A stretch of 36,069 nucleotides of DNA from Accumulibacter sp. (GCA_016788495.1 JAEUOM010000111.1:1-36069), one strand, 5' to 3'. Shown: positions 25,336 to 34,352, numbered from the stretch's first letter. Numbers and translations: made by a program. Notes: generated by a model from the sequence alone, not told the origin.

Positions 25336-27256
25336 GCTGACTCCGCAGGTAGTTGATTGGCCCGCCGGTGAAGGGGGCGAAACCGGTGCCGAAGATCACC
25401 CCGGCGTCAGCCAGGTCGGCGTCGGCGACGACGCCCTCGTCCACAAGCTGCTGCGTTCTCGCGAGCAGTGGACGGACAAGGCGCTCTGCCAGCCCGGCCG
25501 GCACCGCAGCCGCCGGACCTTTGGCCGCCTTGCCACCGGCGTAGTCATAGAAGCCGCGACCACTCTTCCGGCCCAGATGACCCGCGTTGAAGCGCTCGAG
25601 CAGGCAGCGCGGCGGCTCCGCCCCGCTGCCGGCAAGGCTCCTGCCGGCAGCCAGCGCAACGTCAAGGCCGACCATGTCGACCAGTTCGATCGGCCCCATC
25701 GGCATGCCGAAAGCCAGCATCGCCTCGTCGACGGTTGCTGGCGTGATCCCTTCGTCGACGGCGCGCATCGCCTCCAGCATGTAGGGGCCGAGAACCGCGT
25801 TGACGAGAAAACCAGGCGCGCTTTTCACCGGCAGCGGCAAGCGGTCGATCTGGCGAACGAAAGCGGTCGCTCGCTGGACCGTTTCGGCATCCGTTCCGTC
25901 CGCGGCGACGACTTCGACCAGCGGCATCTTCGCCACCGGATTGAAGAAGTGGATGCCGACCAGGCGCTCGGGCCTCGCCAGCACGCTCCGCAGGTCCTCG
26001 ATGCGCAGACTTGAGGTGTTACTGGCAAGTACCGCGTCCGGCCGCATGCGCGCTTCAAGCCCGGCGAGCAGTGCGTGCTTGGCGTCCAGGTTTTCGTGGA
26101 TGGCCTCGATGACGACGTCGGCCCGACTGGCTCCATGCCCTTCAGGATCGGGAATCAGGCGATCCATCACCCGCCGCAGCTCGCGGGCGTCCCTGATGCG
26201 TTGCCCCCAAGCCGCGTACGCCCGCTGCAACGCAGGCGCGATCCGCTCCATCCCCTGATCCTGCAGCGTCACGGTCAGCCCGCGCAGGGCGCACCACGCG
26301 GCGATGTCGCCGCCCATGACGCCGGCGCCGACGACATGTACGCTGCCGGCAGTGAAGGTGCTTGCCTTGCCGAAACTCTTCAGGCGCTCCTGGAGAAAGA
26401 AGACGCGCACCAGGTTGCGCGCAGTCGGCGAGCGGACGATGCTGTCGATCAGTTGTGGCGCCGCCAGCGCATTCCCCTGATGGTGCGCCCAGATGTCGAT
26501 GATCGCGTAGGGCGCCGGATAGTGCTCGCGGCGAGCACGCCGGGCGACCTGCTTTCTCGCGCCGCTGGCGACGACGCTCTTCAGCGGGCCGTTGAGCAGG
26601 CGTTGCCCGAGCGGCGGACGCCGCCGCCGCTGACCGGCGAGCACCAGCAGGGCTGCGGCGCCGTCCATCACGCGCGGTGGCACGCAGTCGTCGGCGAGAC
26701 CGAGGCGCTTCGCCTTCTTCGCATCGATCGTCTTGCCGGTCAGCATCATGTCCAACGCAGCCTGTGGGCCGATTCGTTCGGGCAGGCGGAGCATGCCGCC
26801 CCAGCCCGGAACGATGCCCAGCATCACCTCCGGCAGCCCCATGCGCGTCGATGGTTCATCGACGACCAGCAGGTAACGGCAGGCGAGCGCGAGTTCAAGG
26901 CCACCGCCGAGACAGTGTCCACGCACCAGCGCCAGGGTCGGATAGCGAAGCGCCGCCAGGCGGTTGAAGAGCTGCCAGCCACGCGCCACCAGCTCGATGC
27001 CTTTCGCCGGTGTATCGAGCTGGGTGAACTCCTGGATATCAGCGCCGGTGATGAAGCCCGCGGCCTTGCCGGAGCGGAAGATCAGGCCCTTTGGTGGGTG
27101 CCGGTCGAACTCGTCGAGCAACCGTGCAAGCTCTTCCATGACCGCGCTCGACAGTGAATTGGTGGATTCGCCCGCCTTGTCGAGCGTCGCCCAGGCAAGA
27201 CCTTGCGCATCGACTTCGAGCCGCCAGTGACGGTAACTGTGCGTTTCGGGGTTCAT
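25328..27256 (-). CDS. Enoyl-CoA hydratase / 3-hydroxyacyl-CoA dehydrogenase (FadB/FadJ order)
   Basis: 642 residues from the ATG at 27256, chosen because AAGGAAAGG precedes it and homology-like sequence starts there (YRHWRLEVDAQGLAW). An in-frame ATG at 27295, which overlaps the thiolase stop as ATGA, would add 13 residues. The N-terminal crotonase domain has oxyanion-hole GADIQEF at 71-77 and catalytic E121 (GGGLELAL) and E143 (GLPEVMLGIVPGWGG). The dehydrogenase domain starts with GAGVMG at 310-315 and has catalytic H436 in GIHFFNP. It does hydration and NAD-linked oxidation in beta-oxidation. It is shorter than E. coli FadB (729). It lies between a thiolase and a thioesterase in the first fad unit. 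Confidence 0.93.
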   Translation of the reverse strand: MNPETHSYRHWRLEVDAQGLAWATLDKAGESTNSLSSAVMEELARLLDEFDRHPPKGLIFRSGKAAGFITGADIQEFTQLDTPAKGIELVARGWQLFNRLAALRYPTLALVRGHCLGGGLELALACRYLLVVDEPSTRMGLPEVMLGIVPGWGGMLRLPERIGPQAALDMMLTGKTIDAKKAKRLGLADDCVPPRVMDGAAALLVLAGQRRRRPPLGQRLLNGPLKSVVASGARKQVARRARREHYPAPYAIIDIWAHHQGNALAAPQLIDSIVRSPTARNLVRVFFLQERLKSFGKASTFTAGSVHVVGAGVMGGDIAAWCALRGLTVTLQDQGMERIAPALQRAYAAWGQRIRDARELRRVMDRLIPDPEGHGASRADVVIEAIHENLDAKHALLAGLEARMRPDAVLASNTSSLRIEDLRSVLARPERLVGIHFFNPVAKMPLVEVVAADGTDAETVQRATAFVRQIDRLPLPVKSAPGFLVNAVLGPYMLEAMRAVDEGITPATVDEAMLAFGMPMGPIELVDMVGLDVALAAGRSLAGSGAEPPRCLLERFNAGHLGRKSGRGFYDYAGGKAAKGPAAAVPAGLAERLVRPLLARTQQLVDEGVVADADLADAGVIFGTGFAPFTGGPINYLRSQHA

Positions 27257-27291
27257 GACCTTTCCTTGATAGTCGTTTTCCGTCAACAGCT

Positions 27292-28593
27292 TCATGCGAC
27301 ACCTGCTGCCATGCTCTCGACCAGCATCGCGCCCCCCTGACCGCCGCCAATACAGATCGCCGCAATGCCGCGGCGCGCGCCCGCAGCACGCAGCGCATAC
27401 AGCAGGTGGAGGACGATGCGCGCCCCGGAAGCTCCGACCGGATGGCCAATGGCGATGGCACCACCGTCGCCATTGAGGCGCTCGCTGGCCAGCGAACCCA
27501 GTGCACCTGCGAGGCCGAGTTGCTCCCGGCAGTAAGCGTCCGACTGCCAGGCGGCCAGGCAGCCGAGCACCTGCGCGGCAAAGGCTTCGTTGATCTCCCA
27601 GAGGTCGACGTCGTCGAGCGCGAGTTGCTGCCGCTGCAGGATCGGCGTCGCGGCATGCACCGGGCCCAGTCCCATCTGTGCCGGGTCTAGACCGGCCCAC
27701 TGACTGTCAGTGATCCTGCCGAGCGGTTGCAGTCGCCACTTCTCGACCGCAGCCTCGGAAGCCAGGATGAGCCAGGCGGCACCGTCGGTGATCTGCGAGC
27801 TGTTGCCGGGGGTTACCCGCCCATAGCGGCGATCGAAGAACGGCTTCAGCTTGGCCAGCCCGACCATGCTCGAGTCCGGGCGGACCCCATCATCCTCGAG
27901 ATAGACCCGTCCCTTGCCGTCGACCAGCGGCACGATTTCGCCGAAACGGCCCGCCTGGCGTGCGGCAACCGCCCGCTGGTGACTGCGCACGCTGAACTCG
28001 TCCATCTGCTGGCGCGTGATCGCGAAGCGCCAGGCCAGGTTCTCCGCCGTCTGCCCCATCAGCAGGCCGACCACCGGATCGGTCAGCCCCTTCAGCAGAC
28101 CGACCACCGGCGACAGCAGCTGCACCGGACGCAGCCTGGTGAACATGCCGACTTTCTGGCCGATGCTCTTCGCCTGCATCATCTGGCCAAACCAGCGGAC
28201 CATCACTTCGTTGTACAGCAGTGGGGCATGCGACAGCGCGTCGACGCCGCCGGCAAGCACCAGTTGCGAAACCCCGTTGCGGATGTTTGCCATCGCCGAG
28301 TCGATCGCCTGCATGCCGCTGGCGCAGTTGCGCATCACCGTCCACGCCGGCACCTGGTGCCCGCAACCGAGCCGCAAGGCGACGACGCGACCGATATTGA
28401 CCTCGTCTGCCGACGGGCTCGCGCAGCCCAGGATCACTTCGTCGAGATCCGCAGCGGCGAAGGGCTGGCGGATCAGCAGCGCACGCCCTGCCTGTACCGC
28501 CAGGTCGCTGGCAGCGAACGGACCCGGGGCGCTGCGCCCCTTGAGGAAGGGGGTGCGCGCTCCATCGACGACATATACCGGCTCAGATGCCAT
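27292..28593 (-). CDS. Acetyl-CoA C-acyltransferase (FadI-like thiolase), first fad unit
   Basis: 433 residues, longer than standard FadA and near FadI in length. The nucleophile C90 lies in VMRNCASG, then NEAFAAQ, the catalytic H384 in GGAIAIGHPVGASG, and C414 in AICIGGGQGGA. A longer loop around residues 120-170 (VRWFGQMMQAKSIGQKVGMFTRLRPVQLL) is typical of trifunctional-beta/FadI-type thiolases. Paired with the downstream hydratase/dehydrogenase, with which it shares an ATGA overlap if the longer start of that gene is used. There is a 90-base gap to the acyl-CoA dehydrogenase gene upstream, without a clear terminator. Confidence 0.94.
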   Translation of the reverse strand: MASEPVYVVDGARTPFLKGRSAPGPFAASDLAVQAGRALLIRQPFAAADLDEVILGCASPSADEVNIGRVVALRLGCGHQVPAWTVMRNCASGMQAIDSAMANIRNGVSQLVLAGGVDALSHAPLLYNEVMVRWFGQMMQAKSIGQKVGMFTRLRPVQLLSPVVGLLKGLTDPVVGLLMGQTAENLAWRFAITRQQMDEFSVRSHQRAVAARQAGRFGEIVPLVDGKGRVYLEDDGVRPDSSMVGLAKLKPFFDRRYGRVTPGNSSQITDGAAWLILASEAAVEKWRLQPLGRITDSQWAGLDPAQMGLGPVHAATPILQRQQLALDDVDLWEINEAFAAQVLGCLAAWQSDAYCREQLGLAGALGSLASERLNGDGGAIAIGHPVGASGARIVLHLLYALRAAGARRGIAAICIGGGQGGAMLVESMAAGVA

Positions 28594-28683
28594 TTCCTTC
28601 TCCCTGTTTCAGTCCCGCGGCCAGCAGCGCGACGTGAGGAGACCCGCTCCTGACCTCGTCGCGCTGCCGTGCCAGTCGCCGTT

Positions 28684-31035
28684 TCAGGCGGCAGCCCTGT
28701 GCAGCAGCGGCTCCTGCCGCGTGCGACCGAGATCGTGCGGAAAATCGTCGACGTGGATGACGATATCGCGCAACTCGTTGCGCCGCTTGAGGACCGCGTA
28801 CTCGGCGGGCGTGACGATGCCGGCAGCGAATGCGGCATGGGCCAGATCGCGTACATTGGCGTCGGGATTGTCGACCAGCAGTCCCTTTTTCTCGGCGGCG
28901 CGGATCTTCGCTTCGATCGGCTCAGCCTCGATCGTCGCCAGCAGCGCGAGTTCCAGGACACCGACGGCTTCCGACTCGCCCTTCGGCAGATAGGCTTCGG
29001 CGGTCAGGCGGTCGCGGGCGGCCGACGGCTCGATCAGGAGCTTGGCCACGCGGTGGCCAATGCGGTCCGATGGAACATCGTAGGGATGACCCAGCGGGAA
29101 CACCATGCGGTAGAGCAGGCGGCCGATCCAACGCACCGGGAAGTTGGCGATGGCACCGTCGAAAGCCATCTGCGCCTTGTACATGGCGTCCCACATCGCC
29201 CAGTGCATCAGCGGGGCATCGGCCTGCTGGCGGCCTTCGGACTCGTACCGCTTGAGCGTCGCCGAGCACAGGTAGAGCATCGACAGGATGTCGCCGAGGC
29301 GCGCCGAGAGCTTCTCGCGACGTTTGAGTTCGCCACCGAGCACCAGCATCGAGATGTCGGCGAGGAAGGCAAAAGCCGACGAGAAACGGGTCAGCTGCTG
29401 GTAGTAGCGCCGAGTTTCCGGTGCGACGTTGGCCGGGACGGAGACAAAGTGCGAACCCGTGAGACCCTTGCGCAGGGCGCTGAAGGCGTGCCGGGCAGTG
29501 AACACGGCGTGACCGAAAAGCGCGCGGTCGAAGTCGTGAAGACCCTGTTGCGCGTCGGGGTTGAACGCCGCCTTCATTTCCTTCAACACGTACGGATGGC
29601 AGCGGATGGCTCCTTGTCCGAAGAGGATCATGCTGCGCGTCAGGATGTTGGCGCCCTCGACCGTGATGCCGATCGGTATCTGCTGATAGGCGCGGCCGAT
29701 GAAGTTTGACGGGCCCAGGCAGATGCCCTTGCCACCGACGATGTCCATGCCGTCATTGACCACTTGGCGGGCGCGTTCGGTGACGTGGTACTTGGCGATC
29801 GCCGAAACCACGGACGGCTTCTCGCCGAGGTCGATGGCGCCGGCAGTCATCTTGCGCACGGCATCCATCATGTAAGTATAGGCACCGATCCGGGTCAGCG
29901 GCTCCTCGACGCCCTCGAAGCGACCGATCGCCATCTTGAACTGGCTGCGCACCCGCGCATAGGCACCAACGCTGCGCGCGGTGAGTTGCGCCATGCCGGT
30001 ATTCGACGAGGGCAGCGAGATCGAACGGCCCGCAGCCAAGCACTCCATGAGCATGCGCCAGCCCTGGCCAACCATCGCCGGACCGCCGATGACGTATTCC
30101 AGGGGCATGAAGACATCCTTGCCGCGCGTCGGCCCGTTCATGAACATCGCGTTGAGCGGGAAATGGCGGCGACCGATCTCGGCGCCGGGCGTCTCGCGCG
30201 GTACCAGCGCACAGGTGATGCCGACGTGCTTCTTGCCACCGAGCAGGCCATCCGGATCGTAGAGGTGGAAGGCCAGACCGAGGATGGTACACACCGGCCC
30301 GAGGGTGATGTAGCGCTTGTCCCAAGTCACCCGCATACCGAGGACCTCCTTGCCCTGCCACATCCCCTTGCAGACGATCCCGACATCGGGAATCGAGCCG
30401 GCGTCGGACCCCGCCCACGGGCTGGTCAGCGCGAAGGCGGGAATCTCCAGTCCCTTCGCCAGACGGGGCAGATAATGGTTCTTCTGCGCTTCGGTGCCGT
30501 AGTGCAGCAGCAACTCGGCGGGGCCGAGCGAGTTCGGGACCATCACCGACACCGACAGCGCCGAACAGCGCGTCGACAGCTTGGTGACGATCTGCGAGTG
30601 CGCGTAGGCCGAGAACTGGAGACCACCGTAGCGTTTCGGAATGATCATGCCCAGGAAGCCCTTGTCCTTGATGTACTGCCAGGCCTCTGCCGGCAGGTCA
30701 TGGAGTTCGCTGGTCACCTGCCAGTCGTCGACGAGCGCACAGGCCTGTTCGACCTCGTTGTCCATGAACGACTGCTCCTCCGCCGTCAGCTTCGGCACCG
30801 GATAGGCGAGGAGCTTGTTCCAGTCGGGATCGCCACGGAACAGTTCACCGTCCCACCACACGGTGCCAGCCTCGAGCGCGACGCGCTCGGTTTCCGACAT
30901 CTGCGGCAGAATCCGCTTGTAGGTACGAAAGATCGGTCGGCTGACCAGCGCCCGTCGCAAGGGACGGACGCTGAACAGCACGGCCAGACTCGCCAGAGTG
31001 ATACCGATTAGACTCCAAATGATCGTCGCGATCAT
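28684..31035 (-). CDS. fadE: Membrane-associated acyl-CoA dehydrogenase FadE
   Basis: 783 residues, near the 814 of E. coli FadE and about twice a standard acyl-CoA dehydrogenase. Residues about 3-24 are a hydrophobic anchor. The core contains MIIPKRYGGLQFSAYAHSQ, PAFALTSPWAGSDAGSI (FAD/substrate binding), MECLAAGRSISLPS, and GGKGICLGPSNFIGRAY with ITVEGANILTRSM, followed by the long FadE-specific C-terminal domain. It catalyses the first, FAD-linked step of beta-oxidation, passing electrons to the quinone pool via ETF. AGGAG precedes the start. It lies 30 bases after the PsrA-like gene stop, so both are on one transcript. Confidence 0.95.
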   Translation of the reverse strand: MIATIIWSLIGITLASLAVLFSVRPLRRALVSRPIFRTYKRILPQMSETERVALEAGTVWWDGELFRGDPDWNKLLAYPVPKLTAEEQSFMDNEVEQACALVDDWQVTSELHDLPAEAWQYIKDKGFLGMIIPKRYGGLQFSAYAHSQIVTKLSTRCSALSVSVMVPNSLGPAELLLHYGTEAQKNHYLPRLAKGLEIPAFALTSPWAGSDAGSIPDVGIVCKGMWQGKEVLGMRVTWDKRYITLGPVCTILGLAFHLYDPDGLLGGKKHVGITCALVPRETPGAEIGRRHFPLNAMFMNGPTRGKDVFMPLEYVIGGPAMVGQGWRMLMECLAAGRSISLPSSNTGMAQLTARSVGAYARVRSQFKMAIGRFEGVEEPLTRIGAYTYMMDAVRKMTAGAIDLGEKPSVVSAIAKYHVTERARQVVNDGMDIVGGKGICLGPSNFIGRAYQQIPIGITVEGANILTRSMILFGQGAIRCHPYVLKEMKAAFNPDAQQGLHDFDRALFGHAVFTARHAFSALRKGLTGSHFVSVPANVAPETRRYYQQLTRFSSAFAFLADISMLVLGGELKRREKLSARLGDILSMLYLCSATLKRYESEGRQQADAPLMHWAMWDAMYKAQMAFDGAIANFPVRWIGRLLYRMVFPLGHPYDVPSDRIGHRVAKLLIEPSAARDRLTAEAYLPKGESEAVGVLELALLATIEAEPIEAKIRAAEKKGLLVDNPDANVRDLAHAAFAAGIVTPAEYAVLKRRNELRDIVIHVDDFPHDLGRTRQEPLLHRAAA

Positions 31036-31065
31036 GGCTGTTTCTCCTGTGATTGGTCTTGGGTT

Positions 31066-31821
31066 CTAAATCCCGGGTCTGCTTTCTCTGGCCGCCTGGG
31101 TCGGCAGCTCTTTTTGGATTCTTGCTGGCTCGTCGAACTGCGGCAGTGGCGCCCGCAGGCCGCCGAGCAGGAAGGGCATCAGCCGCTGTGCCAGCCGCCT
31201 GGCGAGGGCGGTGTCGTCGTCCTGGAGCGGTCGCTCACCAGCCAGATCACCGACTTCGACACCGGTGACGACACGCAGGACGTCGGTACCGGCGATCGCG
31301 TAAGACATGGCGCCGAGCATGAAATGCAGGCGCCAGACGATTTCTGCCTGCGGCACGTCGGGCAGTGCCCGATACAGCGCCTGCTTGTAGCGATCGATCA
31401 CCTCGGCATACTCGCCGGCGAAGAAGGTGCGGATGAACTCGGCGGGCTCGGTCAGCGTGCGGCCAAGCAGCCGCAGGAAGGTCATCCCGCCGAGAGCCTT
31501 GTCCTCACCCATGCGCAGCAGCGTGCCGAAGAAGGCCTCGAGGATCTGCGACGGCTTCAGCGGCGCGCCACCGGCCTGTGCCTCGAGCCGATCAAGGGCC
31601 TGCAGGCGATTCTCGTTGAGCCATCCCAGTCGACGTCGGAAAACCTCGCGCAGCAGCGCCTCCTTCGAACCGAAGTGATAGTTGACCGCCGCCAGATTGA
31701 CTTCGGCTGCACCGGTGATCATGCGCATCGATGTCGCCTCGTAGCCATTCTCCATGAACAGGCGCTCCGCGACATCAAGGATCCGGTCGCGGGTATCACT
31801 GCTGGTCTTCTGTTCGGACAT
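31066..31821 (-). CDS. psrA: TetR-family fatty-acid regulator, PsrA-like
   Basis: 251 residues from the ATG at 31821; an upstream TTG at 31890 is rejected because it lies inside the operator. The TetR helix-turn-helix is at about 29-52 (TSMRMITGAAEVNLAAVNYHFGSK), and the following KEALLREVFRRR is typical. The ligand domain resembles Pseudomonas PsrA, e.g. FLRLLGRTLTEP and VWRLHFMLGAMSYAIAGTDVLR. PsrA represses beta-oxidation genes and is released by long-chain acyl-CoA or fatty acid. The gene heads the fad operon, and an operator overlaps its own promoter, so autoregulation is expected. The C-terminus is about 20 residues longer than Pseudomonas PsrA. Assignment is by recalled similarity and the matching operators; a close non-PsrA FadR-like TetR is possible. 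Confidence 0.85.
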   Translation of the reverse strand: MSEQKTSSDTRDRILDVAERLFMENGYEATSMRMITGAAEVNLAAVNYHFGSKEALLREVFRRRLGWLNENRLQALDRLEAQAGGAPLKPSQILEAFFGTLLRMGEDKALGGMTFLRLLGRTLTEPAEFIRTFFAGEYAEVIDRYKQALYRALPDVPQAEIVWRLHFMLGAMSYAIAGTDVLRVVTGVEVGDLAGERPLQDDDTALARRLAQRLMPFLLGGLRAPLPQFDEPARIQKELPTQAARESRPGI

Positions 31822-31886
31822 CTGCCTGGTCGCCCCAAGAAAGTGCAAGCGGAAGATCGCCGGCACCCAAGGGCAGCCGGATTCGT

Positions 31887-31902
31887 TCAAACGTTCGTTT
31901 TA
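31887..31902. promoter_or_regulatory. PsrA-type operator at the regulator's own promoter
   Basis: TCAAACG-TT-CGTTTTA, a 7-bp inverted repeat with one mismatch in the right arm. It is almost the same as the perfect site at 23229-23244 and matches the CAAAC-N4-GTTTG type except at the last base. It lies directly downstream of the -10 box of the minus-strand promoter, the same position as at the second fad unit. Confidence 0.78.
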
Positions 31903-31931
31903 ATCTTAGGGCGAGAGCGCCGGGAATGCAA
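31903..31931 (-). promoter_or_regulatory. Promoter of the psrA-fadE operon
   Basis: On the minus strand TTGCAT (31931-31926), then 17 bases, then TAAGAT (31908-31903). Both boxes are good but not perfect, and the operator begins at once after the -10. The leader to the ATG at 31821 is about 75 bases. Confidence 0.7.
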
Positions 31932-31958
31932 GCATTTTTTTGCCAGGCAGACGGCTGC

Positions 31959-31988
31959 TTGAGAGCAGACGCGACAACAGGGCATACT
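31959..31988 (+). promoter_or_regulatory. Promoter of the ATM1-like transporter gene
   Basis: On the plus strand TTGAGA (31959-31964), 18 bases, then CATACT (31983-31988). It points to a start near 31995, just before the ATG at 32010, which argues against the earlier in-frame ATG at 31926. The PsrA-type operator ends 56 bases upstream of the -35. Confidence 0.55.
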
Positions 31989-32009
31989 TGCGGGGTCACT
32001 GACCAGAAC

Positions 32010-33857
32010 ATGAACTGCCTGCCCATGCGCCGCACCGCTTCAGCCTACCCAGCCGGCGACGGCCCCGCGGCTAACGATACCCACCTCGGCGCGACCATCC
32101 GCAGGCTGCTTCCCTATCTCTGGCAGTACAAGTGGCGCGTCCTGCTCGCCTTGTCGTGCCTGATTGGCGCCAAAGTCGCCAACGTCGGCGTGCCGCTGGT
32201 CTTCAAGGAGGTGATCGACGATCTCGGCGGCACGCAGCAGCTTCTCGTCCTGCCCGCCCTGCTGCTTCTTCTCTATGGTGCCTTGCGTTTCTCCGCTTCT
32301 CTGTTCGCCGAGTTGCGTGAAATCCTCTTTGCGCGCGTGACGCAGCGCGCCGTCCGGCGGATCGCTCTCGACGTCTTCCGCCACCTGCACGAGCTGTCGC
32401 TGCGCTTTCATCTCGAACGGCAGACCGGTGGTGTGTCGCGCGACATCGAGCGCGGCAGCCGATCGATCTCCAGCCTGATCAGCTATACGCTCTACTCTAT
32501 TCTGCCAACCCTGGTCGAGATCAGCATCGTTCTCACCATCCTGCTGCTTCGCTACGACGTCGCTCTGGCCCTGATCACGGTGGCGTCCCTGAGCGCCTAC
32601 GTGATGTTCACCGTAACGGTCAGCAACTGGCGAATCACGCTCCGCCGCAAGCTCAACGAAGCCGATTCGGCAGCCACCACGCGAGCGATCGACAGCCTGC
32701 TGAACTACGAAACCGTCAAGTACTTCAACAACGAAGACTACGAAGCCAAGCGTTACGATCAACAGATGCAACTCTGGGAAGACGCTGCGACGCGTAGCCA
32801 GGTCTCGCTCTCGTGGCTCAACCTCGGACAACAGGGAATCATCGCGCTCGGGGTGACGGCGATGATGTGGCGGGCTGCCAGCGGGGTCGTCGACGGCAGC
32901 ATGACGATCGGTGATCTCGTTCTGGTCAACGCCTTTCTCATCCAGCTCTACATGCCGCTGAACTTCCTCGGCGTCGTCTACCGGGAGATCCGGCAGGCAC
33001 TCGCCGACATCGAGCGCATGTTCGACCTGCTGGCGGTGAATCGGGAAGTCGCCGATTCCCCCAACGCCGTCAATCTCGACGCAGGGGCTGTGGCGGTCCG
33101 CTTTGCCGCCGTGGATTTCGCCTACGATGCCAACCGCCAGATTCTGTACGGAGTCGATTTCTCGCTTCCTGCCGGCCGGACCGTCGCCGTCGTCGGCGAA
33201 TCCGGATCGGGAAAGTCGACGCTCGCGCGCCTCCTTTACCGCTTCTACGATGTCGGTGGCGGCGCCATCCTGGTCAACGCCATGGATCTGCGCCAACTGA
33301 CCCAGGCCAGCCTGCGTGCGGCCATCGGCATCGTGCCGCAGGACACCGTGCTCTTCAACGACAGCATTTACTACAACATTCAGTACGGAAACCCGCACGC
33401 CAACCGCGAGCAGGTTCTCGCGGCCGCGGCAGCTGCGCAGCTGACAAGCTTCATCGAGCAGTTGCCACGGGGCTACGAAACGCGAGTCGGCGAGCGGGGG
33501 CTGAAGCTCTCCGGCGGCGAGAAGCAGCGGGTGGCGATCGCCCGCGCGCTGCTCAAGAACCCGTCAGTGCTGATCTTCGACGAGGCGACCTCGGCCCTCG
33601 ACTCGAAGACCGAAAAGGCGATCCAGGCGAGCCTCGACAGCGCCGCTCGCGGCCGCACGACGTTGGTGATCGCGCACCGCCTGTCGACGATCATGAACGC
33701 CGACGAGATCCTGGTCATGGACTCCGGCCGCATCGTCGAGCGCGGAACCCACCAGCAGCTGCTTGACGCAGCAGGCGCCTATGCGCACATGTGGACCCTG
33801 CAGCAGCTCGAGGAAGCAGGCGGCGTCCCGCCCGAGGGCAACGCAAGGACAGCCTGA
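32010..33857 (+). CDS. ATM1-type ABC exporter (heavy-metal / glutathione-conjugate class)
   Basis: 615 residues from 32010; the ATG at 32025 is equally possible. The N-terminal membrane domain has six helices and the ATM1/HMT1 hallmarks LSLRFHLERQTGGVSRDIERG and LLNYETVKYFNNEDYEAKRYD. The nucleotide-binding domain has Walker A GESGSGKS near residue 400, the signature LSGGEKQR near 500, Walker B VLIFDEATSALD near 525, and an H-loop AHRLST. It is a half-transporter acting as a homodimer. Family members export glutathione-bound sulfur or metal species. It is divergent from the PsrA-like gene; functional linkage to fatty-acid use is not evident. Confidence 0.92.
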   Translation: MNCLPMRRTASAYPAGDGPAANDTHLGATIRRLLPYLWQYKWRVLLALSCLIGAKVANVGVPLVFKEVIDDLGGTQQLLVLPALLLLLYGALRFSASLFAELREILFARVTQRAVRRIALDVFRHLHELSLRFHLERQTGGVSRDIERGSRSISSLISYTLYSILPTLVEISIVLTILLLRYDVALALITVASLSAYVMFTVTVSNWRITLRRKLNEADSAATTRAIDSLLNYETVKYFNNEDYEAKRYDQQMQLWEDAATRSQVSLSWLNLGQQGIIALGVTAMMWRAASGVVDGSMTIGDLVLVNAFLIQLYMPLNFLGVVYREIRQALADIERMFDLLAVNREVADSPNAVNLDAGAVAVRFAAVDFAYDANRQILYGVDFSLPAGRTVAVVGESGSGKSTLARLLYRFYDVGGGAILVNAMDLRQLTQASLRAAIGIVPQDTVLFNDSIYYNIQYGNPHANREQVLAAAAAAQLTSFIEQLPRGYETRVGERGLKLSGGEKQRVAIARALLKNPSVLIFDEATSALDSKTEKAIQASLDSAARGRTTLVIAHRLSTIMNADEILVMDSGRIVERGTHQQLLDAAGAYAHMWTLQQLEEAGGVPPEGNARTA

Positions 33858-33864
33858 TCCGGCG

Positions 33865-33897
33865 AAAAAAAAAGCCAGGCTGCTCCGGCGCCTGGCT
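33865..33897 (-). terminator. Terminator of the ribosomal alpha operon
   Basis: In minus-strand sense an 8-bp stem (AGCCAGGC/GCCTGGCT, 33897-33873) with a nine-base loop is followed by a run of nine T residues (33873-33865). It lies 30 bases past the rplQ stop and 8 bases past the stop of the convergent transporter gene, for which it has only a weak T-tract on the plus side. Confidence 0.9.
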
Positions 33898-33926
33898 TGG
33901 TTGCCCGCTGGGCCTCCTGGCGGCGC

Positions 33927-34322
33927 TCAGGCCGGCTTCGCTGGCGTCGCTTCGCCCTCGTCCAGCGGCCGGTCGAGCAACTCGACGAAAGCCATCGGCG
34001 CGTTGTCCCCATCGCGAAACCCACACTTCAGGATCCGCAGGTAGCCGCCGTTGCGCGCCGCGTAGCGCGGCCCGAGCTCATCGAACACCTTCACCACCAT
34101 GTCGCGGTCGCGCAGGCGGGCAAACGCCAAGCGGTGGTTGGCCAGACTCGGATTCTTGCCCAGCGTGATGATCGGCTCGACAACGCGCCGAAGCTCCTTG
34201 GCTTTCGGCAGCGTCGTCTTGATCACCTCTGAACGCAGCAGCGAGACGCTCATGTTCTGCAACATCGCCAGCCGGTGCGAGCTGGTCCGATTCAGTTTGC
34301 GAAGACCCAAACGGTGACGCAT
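33927..34322 (-). CDS. rplQ: 50S ribosomal protein L17
   Basis: 131 residues. The N-terminus [24 protein letters not shown] and the block [27 protein letters not shown], with [27 protein letters not shown], are diagnostic. It is a core 50S protein near the exit tunnel and the last gene of the alpha operon, 30 bases after rpoA. An acidic/Ala-rich tail of about ten residues follows the conserved part. Confidence 0.98.
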   Translation of the reverse strand: MRHRLGLRKLNRTSSHRLAMLQNMSVSLLRSEVIKTTLPKAKELRRVVEPIITLGKNPSLANHRLAFARLRDRDMVVKVFDELGPRYAARNGGYLRILKCGFRDGDNAPMAFVELLDRPLDEGEATPAKPA

Positions 34323-34352
34323 ATCAATTCCTTCCTGTTCTCTTACGGCTGC

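Noticed and set aside
28594..28683. GAGGAG...CTCCT stem between fadE and the thiolase gene as a terminator
   Set aside because: Short stem with no T-run; it would also break up an otherwise coherent operon.
31066..31890. Longer version of the PsrA-like regulator starting at TTG 31890
   Set aside because: The TTG lies inside the operator and just downstream of the -10 box, and the added residues have no family similarity; the ATG at 31821 fits TetR N-termini.
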